Source: Cyclobacteriaceae bacterium | GTDB lineage: Bacteria > Bacteroidota > Bacteroidia > Cytophagales > Cyclobacteriaceae | Length of the DNA stretch: 12,105 nt | Direction of reading: 5' to 3' | Assembly (NCBI GenBank): GCA_029861825.1 | Contig: JAOTYN010000071.1 | Span: 1 to 12,105 of the forward strand | Part shown: positions 6,746 to 12,105 of the stretch, piece by piece | Layout of the letters: each line of letters begins with the position of its first letter | How positions within the stretch are numbered: the first letter of the stretch is position 1 | Position numbers and translations under genes: made by a program | Notes under the pieces: model-generated | Told to the model about the DNA's origin: nothing | What the model saw: only the letters and a program-made list of their open reading frames with translations | Database searches by the model: none

Positions 6746-8152
6746 CAGCTCGATCTTTTCTAGTAAAATCTTCATGGCCAGGTCGATCTGCTCCAGATGA
6801 GTTCTGAAATTCAGTACCGCCAGACGTAAATAGAACTTACCGTTTAAAGTGGTGCTGGAAAAAAATACCCTTCCATCCGATTTGATCAGCTCCACCAGAC
6901 GCTGATTGAACTCATCTATTGAACCTTCTGAACCTTCCGGAGGCACATATCTGAAGAAGGTCACCGACAATTCGGGGGAAGGCCCCACTTCGAACAGGCC
7001 GGTTTCCACCAATCTTTCATAGAAATAGCGAGCCAGCCATAGTTTTTCTTCCAGGGCAGCACGAAAAGGCCCCACTCCAAATAGCCTTAGGGGTAGCCAC
7101 ATGCGCATTCCCCGGAAATGACGACTTAATTCCGGGCTGAGATCAGCCGGCGACATTTCATCGACCGCCGGTATAGCATCTTGCATATAATTGGCAAAAT
7201 AATGCTGGGAGTGGTACAGTTTTAGTTGGTCTTTCACTAAAACCGCTCCTGATCCGTATGGGAGAAACATACCCTTATGAGGATCGATGATCACGGAATC
7301 AGCCTTCTCAATCCCTTTTAGCACCTTTTTCCCGTAGTCGGTAAGCAAAAAGAACCCTCCGTAGGCGGCATCAATATGATACCAGATATTATTTTCAAGT
7401 GCCACATCCGCAATGTCTTCCAGAGGATCTACCACACCAGCCTCAGTGGTCCCGGCGGAAGCCATGACCATGAAAGGCTTTAAACCTTTTTGCAGGTCAT
7501 TATTTACCAATTTAGCCAGTTGCTCCACGTTCATTCTAAAATCGATCATGGGTACCTCCCGGATCTGACACTCTGAAAGACCGGCAATGTGCAAGGCTTT
7601 ATGGGCACAATGATGGATTTGGGCCGTATAATAAATTACCGATTTGGATATATCCGCAGCCTTTATCTGATGAGCATCTCGGGCATTCACAATAGCGGTG
7701 AGGTTGGCCAGAGAACCCCCGGAAGTAAGGGTGCCCCCCGATTTTTCATCATATCCGATCAATTGACACAGCCACCGCACCAGGGTATTCTCCATGCGAA
7801 CTCCTCCCGGAGAAGCAAAATAGATCCCCGAATACCGATTGGTTATATCGGCTAGAAAATCTCCCCAGGCGGATGGCACCAAACCCCCTCCCGGAATATA
7901 TCCCAAATGTCCTCCGCTGGCCGGATTGATCCCTTTGCTATTGACTTGTTCGTGCAACATTTCCAATATTTCCCTCAGATCAACCGGTTGTTCTTCAATG
8001 GGAAATTCCGGTGCGAAATTTTCTGGAGGATGATCGTAGGTAAGCCTATTAGGCAAACTGTTTAGATAGTCCTCCGCATAAGCCATTACCTGACTGGCCA
8101 TCTGCTTACGCTGCTCATGGCTAGGGTCCAGCTCACGAGCCAGCTGTTCCAA
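6740..8152 (-). CDS. PLP-dependent group II decarboxylase
   Basis: A pyridoxal-phosphate enzyme of the aromatic amino acid / glutamate decarboxylase group, which removes the carboxyl group of an amino acid to give an amine. From the TTG at 8152 it has 470 residues. Landmarks are: SGGHLGYIPGGG (79-90), TSGGSLANLTA (143-153; phosphate and cofactor contacts), QIHHCAHKA (178-186; His stacking on the cofactor ring), HIDAAYGG (259-266; Asp to the pyridine nitrogen) and DPHKG (290-294) with Schiff-base Lys293. The start is uncertain. Upstream codons in frame continue a plausible sequence (SQKPYQELQTKIKNLEQ) up to the stop of the preceding gene, with no ATG or GTG; an ATT at 8200-8198 is another possible start. 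It follows the deiminase gene closely and is probably in its operon. Substrate is unknown. Confidence 0.92.
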   Translation of the reverse strand: MEQLARELDPSHEQRKQMASQVMAYAEDYLNSLPNRLTYDHPPENFAPEFPIEEQPVDLREILEMLHEQVNSKGINPASGGHLGYIPGGGLVPSAWGDFLADITNRYSGIYFASPGGVRMENTLVRWLCQLIGYDEKSGGTLTSGGSLANLTAIVNARDAHQIKAADISKSVIYYTAQIHHCAHKALHIAGLSECQIREVPMIDFRMNVEQLAKLVNNDLQKGLKPFMVMASAGTTEAGVVDPLEDIADVALENNIWYHIDAAYGGFFLLTDYGKKVLKGIEKADSVIIDPHKGMFLPYGSGAVLVKDQLKLYHSQHYFANYMQDAIPAVDEMSPADLSPELSRHFRGMRMWLPLRLFGVGPFRAALEEKLWLARYFYERLVETGLFEVGPSPELSVTFFRYVPPEGSEGSIDEFNQRLVELIKSDGRVFFSSTTLNGKFYLRLAVLNFRTHLEQIDLAMKILLEKIELL

Positions 8153-8209
8153 ATTCTTTATTTTGGTTTGTAACTCCTGATATGGCTTTTGGGAAAAAAT
8201 GGTTGAAGA

Positions 8210-9484
8210 TTAACCTCTAACCAGAGGTAAAGTCAGACAATGGGGTCCACCTCCTGCCCTACACAGTTCAGAAGAGTGTAAGGCGATGATGGTCTTTTCG
8301 ATGGTTTTTGGGTTCACCCTACCCTCTGAAATATCCAGCAATAAAGCTTCAGCCTCTACTATTTTATAGCCGTACTCCCGTAAGGCCTCCAAAGTCTTCA
8401 GGTTACGGGCGTAAGAGACGGCCACTCCATTTTTTAAAGCCACAAAATTGCATCCGCTGGCATACTGTTCTCTTTCCGCATAGGGATAAAGGTCATTGCC
8501 ACAGGGTATAAGAGTAGTATCGGGCTGAATATCAATCAGCAATTCCCGAAGGCTGTCGAACATTACCACTTCCTGCAAACTGCCCCGATATTGTTTAATA
8601 GTCACCGGCTGACCTTCACCCAAAAAAGGTTTAAAGTAAACGAAATCTGTATGCGAGATCTGGGTAAACAAGGTATCCAAATGGATACAAGTAGGCAATT
8701 TGGGTAGGTCGATCATGGTAATGCGGCGGGCCAGCTTTGCCTCGAATAAAAGTTGTGCCACCACATTAATTGTATGTTCATTGGTGCGCTCACTGTAACC
8801 AATCAGGATATTATCTTCATCTATTACCATTACGTCACCTCCTTCAATAGCCAGCTTTGGATCCCGCAACGCTGCCAGCAATTCCTGCGGGTTTTTACAA
8901 ATATCGATATATCCATTGGCAGTACTTGCAAAAAGCGGGTGATGGTGGCTTACAAACCATGTCAGTATAGATTCCCGCATTCTGGGATATTTGCTGGCCA
9001 GGCAGGTGAGAAAACGGTTCTTTATGGTTACTCCAATGTCGCGGGTGAAGATATGATTAGGCAGAGGTGGTAGCACAGTGCGCGCCAGGCCCGGTACCAC
9101 CCCGGATATCAAAGTGGCCGCCAGAGACATCGGTGGTAAATTACGCAGGAACTCCTGGTCATTTGATGGTATTTGTTCAAAATCAATAACACCATCCAGC
9201 AACTGATCCCTAACCGTGGGATCTTTTAACACATCCGCCAAAAGATCTTGAAATTCCAGCACTGAGTCCGCTCCCAAAATCGCTCGTAAAATAGACTCTA
9301 AAGTCCGGTGCTGCTTCATCATCTGGGGCAAAAATACGATGTCGTCATAAAGCAAGGACTCCGCATTACTGGGCGTTACCCATTCAATTCCTGGATCGGG
9401 GCGATGCACCACTACTTTTATCAAGCGCTTTATATCGGAGGCAACATCCAGAGTTATAGGTTGAGTCAATTCTACGCCAGGCAT
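8210..9484 (-). CDS. Arginine deiminase-family protein
   Basis: A 424-residue member of the guanidino-group modifying superfamily. Arginine deiminase converts arginine to citrulline and ammonia through a covalent Cys intermediate. Seen in order are: DDIVFLP (47-53), a helical insert (about 60-130) like the extra helical domain of true arginine deiminases and giving their usual length of about 410, HIFTRD (144-149), EGGDV (214-218), GYSERTNEHT (229-238), IHLDTLFT (267-274, catalytic His268) and GGGPHCLTLPLVR at the C-terminus with catalytic Cys416. ATG 9484 was chosen; the frame extends to a TTG at 9511 but no further, being closed by a TAG. No ornithine carbamoyltransferase or carbamate kinase gene is nearby, so the full energy-yielding pathway is not shown here. 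The family call is firm; the exact substrate is less so. Confidence 0.9.
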   Translation of the reverse strand: MPGVELTQPITLDVASDIKRLIKVVVHRPDPGIEWVTPSNAESLLYDDIVFLPQMMKQHRTLESILRAILGADSVLEFQDLLADVLKDPTVRDQLLDGVIDFEQIPSNDQEFLRNLPPMSLAATLISGVVPGLARTVLPPLPNHIFTRDIGVTIKNRFLTCLASKYPRMRESILTWFVSHHHPLFASTANGYIDICKNPQELLAALRDPKLAIEGGDVMVIDEDNILIGYSERTNEHTINVVAQLLFEAKLARRITMIDLPKLPTCIHLDTLFTQISHTDFVYFKPFLGEGQPVTIKQYRGSLQEVVMFDSLRELLIDIQPDTTLIPCGNDLYPYAEREQYASGCNFVALKNGVAVSYARNLKTLEALREYGYKIVEAEALLLDISEGRVNPKTIEKTIIALHSSELCRAGGGPHCLTLPLVRG

Positions 9485-9543
9485 TTGGGTTAAGTTGTTT
9501 ACGGCTTGCAAAGAAAGCGAAATTCCCTATGATTTTAAAATTC

Positions 9544-10053
9544 TCAGGCGCTGCGTGCCTTGGTAAGAAATGGCTTCCATTCTTCTTGAATATATCCTGA
9601 AAAATCCCTGAGAAAAAGAATGTATGATGGCTTGTAGGGTTTGGACTTCAATATAAATCCAGCTTCTTCCGGCAGATTGTCCCCTTTTCGGGCATTACAA
9701 CTTTTACAGGCAGTTACCAGATTGGTCCAGGAGGACCGACCCTTGCGAGAGCGGGGCAGTACATGGTCCAAGGTCAATTCCGATTTAGTCCCGCAATACT
9801 GGCACTCATAGCTATCCCTTTTGAAGACATTCTGCCTGGATAGCTCCACACCTTTATATGGAATACTTACATACCTGCTTATGCGAATAACCGCAGGTTT
9901 AGGAAAACTCGTACTGACCGTGCGCAAAAACTCTCCTTCAAATTGACATACCAATTCCCCTTTTTGCAAATAGATCAACAAAAAAGCCCGTTGGATAGAA
10001 CAAATGGTCAACGGGGTATAATCCTGATTTAGTACCAGTACTCTCCTATTCAT
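9544..10053 (-). CDS. HNH endonuclease family protein
   Basis: A 169-residue protein with a zinc-stabilised HNH (beta-beta-alpha metal) nuclease domain. Paired cysteines CQYC (84-87) and CKSC (116-119) hold the structural zinc. LTLDHVLPRSRKG (94-106) carries the DH of the active site (H97), and WTNLVTACKSCNARKGD (109-125) supplies the Asn and closing segment. Residues 1-70 (MNRRVLVLNQDYTPLTICS...) form the N-terminal part seen in a widespread, uncharacterised bacterial HNH family. The start overlaps the stop of the peptidase gene by 4 bases (ATGA), so the two are translationally coupled. Despite the nuclease fold there is no restriction, phage or toxin context, so a housekeeping DNA or RNA role is more likely; this is inference. 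Confidence 0.93.
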   Translation of the reverse strand: MNRRVLVLNQDYTPLTICSIQRAFLLIYLQKGELVCQFEGEFLRTVSTSFPKPAVIRISRYVSIPYKGVELSRQNVFKRDSYECQYCGTKSELTLDHVLPRSRKGRSSWTNLVTACKSCNARKGDNLPEEAGFILKSKPYKPSYILFLRDFSGYIQEEWKPFLTKARSA

Positions 10054-10826
10054 TTCAACACCCGCCTAACGAATTTCATATGATGTGTTATTTGTTGGCC
10101 GTCCCAAATTCCCTCTTCCCTCAACTCATCTATACGCACTTTTCCGGAAGCATGGATAATCCGGTTATCCCCTAATATAATACCCACATGGTCAATTTTT
10201 CCACTGGCGGAGGCAAAAAATGCCAAATCACCAGCCTGTGCCTGCTTAACACGATCAACAAGACTCCCACAATGCACCTGCTGAACGCTGTCCCGAGGAA
10301 GTGCGTAACCAGCAATACGAAATACCTGTTGTACAAATCCGCTGCAGTCGATCCCCCAGGGCGAGCGGCCACCCCATAAATATGGGGCATTCAGGTATTT
10401 CAGAGCCATTACATGCATTTCTGCAAAATCCAGCTTCTTGCTTAAGGATTTGGAATTCCCATGGAATTTCAACAATCCAGTAGAACTAAATAGTTCACCT
10501 GCAACCATTGGTAGCACACTGCCCATGGCCAAATGCAACTGCTCACCATTCATAGTGGCCTCTGCACTTACATCGGTAGTAATTTGGTAGTTCGACCGGT
10601 TGATCTCCTGGAAATAGGCCTCGCTAATTGAATGATGTTGTTTATGGTCGATCCACCCCTGGTACTGATCGAAATTCGATACCACCTGCAGCCATGTGCC
10701 ATTATCACTGGTGGCCATTACCCGGTAATGTTCGCCAAAGAGCAACTGGCTGATCATTTCACTGCGATCCGACGGTTGATCACGCAACGGCGTGAGAGCC
10801 AAACGACAAATACCAAATTGTTCCAT
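10050..10826 (-). CDS. NlpC/P60 (C40) cysteine peptidase with SH3-like N-terminus
   Basis: A 258-residue cell-wall peptide hydrolase. Residues 1-130 look like two bacterial SH3-type domains (PLRDQPSDRSEMISQLLFGE, then WLQVVSNFDQYQGWID). The C40 catalytic domain covers about 135-250: YLWGGRSPWGIDCSGFVQQVF (149-169) with nucleophile Cys161, AGDLAFF (198-204), IDHVGIIL (211-218) with His213, and IIHASG (223-228) with His225 as the likely third residue. Such enzymes usually cut the gamma-D-Glu-to-diamino acid bond of muropeptides. There is no signal peptide, so it probably acts in the cytoplasm on recycled peptides, like dipeptidyl-peptidase VI-type enzymes. It begins 13 bases after smpB and overlaps the HNH gene start. 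Confidence 0.93.
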   Translation of the reverse strand: MEQFGICRLALTPLRDQPSDRSEMISQLLFGEHYRVMATSDNGTWLQVVSNFDQYQGWIDHKQHHSISEAYFQEINRSNYQITTDVSAEATMNGEQLHLAMGSVLPMVAGELFSSTGLLKFHGNSKSLSKKLDFAEMHVMALKYLNAPYLWGGRSPWGIDCSGFVQQVFRIAGYALPRDSVQQVHCGSLVDRVKQAQAGDLAFFASASGKIDHVGIILGDNRIIHASGKVRIDELREEGIWDGQQITHHMKFVRRVLK

Positions 10827-10839
10827 TTACAATCTTTTA

Positions 10840-11301
10840 TTATCTTGTGTCTTTCAGTTCTCGTTGCTCTTCTTTCTTACGAATATCCTGTCGCTTATCG
10901 TATAGCTTTTTGCCTTTGGCCACGGCAATCTCCAACTTAGCCAATCCCCTGTTGTTAATAAAAAGTCGCAGAGGGATGATAGTGGCTCCTTTTTCCTGTG
11001 TGACCTTGCGCAGTTTCTTTAATTCTCTTTTATTGAGCAGCAACTTACGTTTTCTGCGTGGTTCATGATTGTGAATAGTCCCATGTTTGTACGGGGCAAT
11101 ATGCATTCCTTGTACCCACAACTCCTGGCCTGAAAAAACACAATATCCTTCTTGCAGGCTGGCTTTTCCCATACGAATGGATTTGATCTCTGTTCCGGTT
11201 AGGGCCAGTCCCGCAATAAACTGGTCCTGAATCTGATATTCAAAACGAGCCCGTTTATTCTTGATCTGGACCTCACTGTAGCTGTTCTTGCTATTACTCA
11301 T
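10840..11301 (-). CDS. smpB: SsrA-binding protein SmpB
   Basis: SmpB binds tmRNA and brings it to stalled ribosomes for trans-translation. The 153-residue protein has the family's marks: VQIKNKRARFEYQI (11-24), GTEIKSIRMGKASLQEGYC (36-54), the HIAPYKHG segment (67-74), NHEPRRKRKLLL (78-89) and the basic C-terminal tail KKLYDKRQDIRKKE (131-144), which enters the decoding centre. ATG 11301 was chosen over a TTG three codons upstream. A possible -7 element TATATTTG (minus strand, 11315-11308) sits so close to the ATG that its transcript would be nearly leaderless, so it may be chance. It follows tsaD by 58 bases and precedes the peptidase gene by 13. No tmRNA gene is visible in the window. Confidence 0.97.
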   Translation of the reverse strand: MSNSKNSYSEVQIKNKRARFEYQIQDQFIAGLALTGTEIKSIRMGKASLQEGYCVFSGQELWVQGMHIAPYKHGTIHNHEPRRKRKLLLNKRELKKLRKVTQEKGATIIPLRLFINNRGLAKLEIAVAKGKKLYDKRQDIRKKEEQRELKDTR

Positions 11302-11359
11302 TGGAGCCAAATATAGTCCTTATTGACTTTAATCTTAAATGAAAGATCAACCTTAGGGA

Positions 11360-12105
11360 TTATATTCCTACTGCCCATCTGGGGTCAGCGCCGTCTGATA
11401 GACTGGTGAAATCCCTTTGCAGATATTTAAAATGCGCTGCTTGGGCGATCATGGCGGCGTTGTCGGTACAGTATTGAAAATCCGGCATATACATCTGCCA
11501 GTTCCTGAGTTTCGATTCCTCCTGCAGTCGCTTTCTTAACCCCAAGTTCGCGCTTACACCCCCCGCCACCGCAATAGTCCTGATGTCATATTGTTCACTA
11601 GCTAATACCAATTTCTCCAGTAGCATTCCAATTAAATGGTGTTGGATACTGGCACAGATATCGTCAAGTCTCTCTTCAATGAATTTTGAGTTGGCCCTGG
11701 CCTGATCGCGAAGGAAATACAAAACAGCAGTTTTGATCCCGCTAAAAGAATAGTCCAAACCGGGAACCGAAGTATGGGGAAAAGAAAAGGCCATGATATC
11801 GCCGTTTTGGGCATGCTTATCAATAAAGGGCCCTCCGGGATAAGGAAACCCCAGCAGGCTTGCCGTCTTATCAAAAGCCTCCCCCACAGCGTCATCCTTG
11901 GTTTGCCCGATCAGGGTCATTTTGGAGTGATCCTCCACCAGGATCAGTTGGGTATGCCCACCGCTAACGGTGAGGCAAACAAAGGGAAATTCAGGATGGG
12001 GTTCGTCAATGAAATGAGCCAATACATGAGCTTCCATATGATTCACGGCAATCAGGGGTATTCCCTTGCTCAAAGCCAGTCCCTTGGCGAATGATATCCC
12101 TACTA
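11360..12105 (-). CDS. tsaD: tRNA N6-adenosine threonylcarbamoyltransferase TsaD (partial, N-terminus outside window)
   Basis: TsaD transfers the threonylcarbamoyl group to A37 of ANN-decoding tRNAs, working with TsaB and TsaE. The last 247 residues are visible in the frame entering at 12103; roughly the first 90-100 residues lie outside. The frame is open to the edge, and the TTG at 12073 is an internal Leu codon rather than a start. Landmarks are: FAKGLALSKGIPLIAVNHMEAH (the HxxxH metal-binding motif), LTVSGGHTQL, TKDDAVGEAFDKTASLLG, PGLDYSFSGIKTA, VAGGVSANLGLRKRL and CTDNAAMIA near the C-terminus, all characteristic of the Kae1/TsaD family. It heads the visible minus-strand gene run and is followed by smpB after 58 bases. 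Confidence 0.97.
   Translation of the reverse strand, partial: VGISFAKGLALSKGIPLIAVNHMEAHVLAHFIDEPHPEFPFVCLTVSGGHTQLILVEDHSKMTLIGQTKDDAVGEAFDKTASLLGFPYPGGPFIDKHAQNGDIMAFSFPHTSVPGLDYSFSGIKTAVLYFLRDQARANSKFIEERLDDICASIQHHLIGMLLEKLVLASEQYDIRTIAVAGGVSANLGLRKRLQEESKLRNWQMYMPDFQYCTDNAAMIAQAAHFKYLQRDFTSLSDGADPRWAVGI

Noticed and set aside
9485..9511. Extension of the deiminase gene to the TTG at 9511
   Set aside because: ATG 9484 is available nine codons in; the extra residues show no family feature. It cannot be excluded.
9544..10053. HNH gene as part of a restriction or homing system
   Set aside because: No methyltransferase, intron, or specificity gene nearby; it is embedded in a housekeeping gene run.
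11360..12073. tsaD starting at the TTG at 12073
   Set aside because: Conserved TsaD sequence continues upstream in frame (VGISFAKGLAL) to the window edge, so this codon is internal.
1..12105. CRISPR arrays, tRNA or rRNA genes, insertion sequences
   Set aside because: No regularly spaced repeats, cloverleaf-like segments, or transposase motifs were seen by eye on either strand.

Overview
The window looks like chromosomal DNA of a member of the Bacteroidota, probably Flavobacteriales or a close relative. Clues are the S1 sequence with its long Ala/Glu/Pro-rich N-terminus, the weak Shine-Dalgarno signals, several perfect TAnnTTTG -7 promoter elements, a Bacteroidota-style small HTH regulator, and the familiar SmpB / NlpC / HNH neighbours. 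No tRNA, rRNA, insertion sequence, CRISPR array or integrase was seen. Gene density is high and no gene-free stretch exceeds 300 bases.

Left edge, minus strand (1-1686): the N-terminal 390 codons of rpsA (ribosomal protein S1) with a leader that may fold as a pseudoknot over the initiation region. Upstream of it is a small HTH regulator with a possible terminator between the two. A very AT-rich divergent control region (1687-1936) separates this regulator from the plus-strand block. It carries a perfect inverted repeat that overlaps promoter elements on both sides.

Centre, plus strand (1937-6745): a secreted M20-type amidohydrolase, then a tight four-gene cluster. The cluster encodes a lipoprotein, an outer-membrane beta-barrel protein, an ECF sigma factor, and a single-pass membrane protein with a VWA-like periplasmic domain. 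The last two genes overlap by ATGA. The layout suggests an envelope-sensing module in which the last protein could restrain the sigma factor. This is the best candidate for an undescribed system here, but its function is inferred only from arrangement and domains.

Right part, minus strand (12105 down to 6740): a co-directional run of tsaD (5' end outside the window), smpB, an NlpC/P60 peptidase without a signal peptide, an HNH endonuclease-like protein, an arginine deiminase-family enzyme and a PLP-dependent group II decarboxylase. Gaps are short (an overlap up to about 60 bases), so much of this could be one operon. It converges on the sigma/VWA cluster with a 6-base tail-to-tail overlap. 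The start of the decarboxylase gene is unusual because there is no ATG or GTG between the deiminase stop and the conserved part of the protein.
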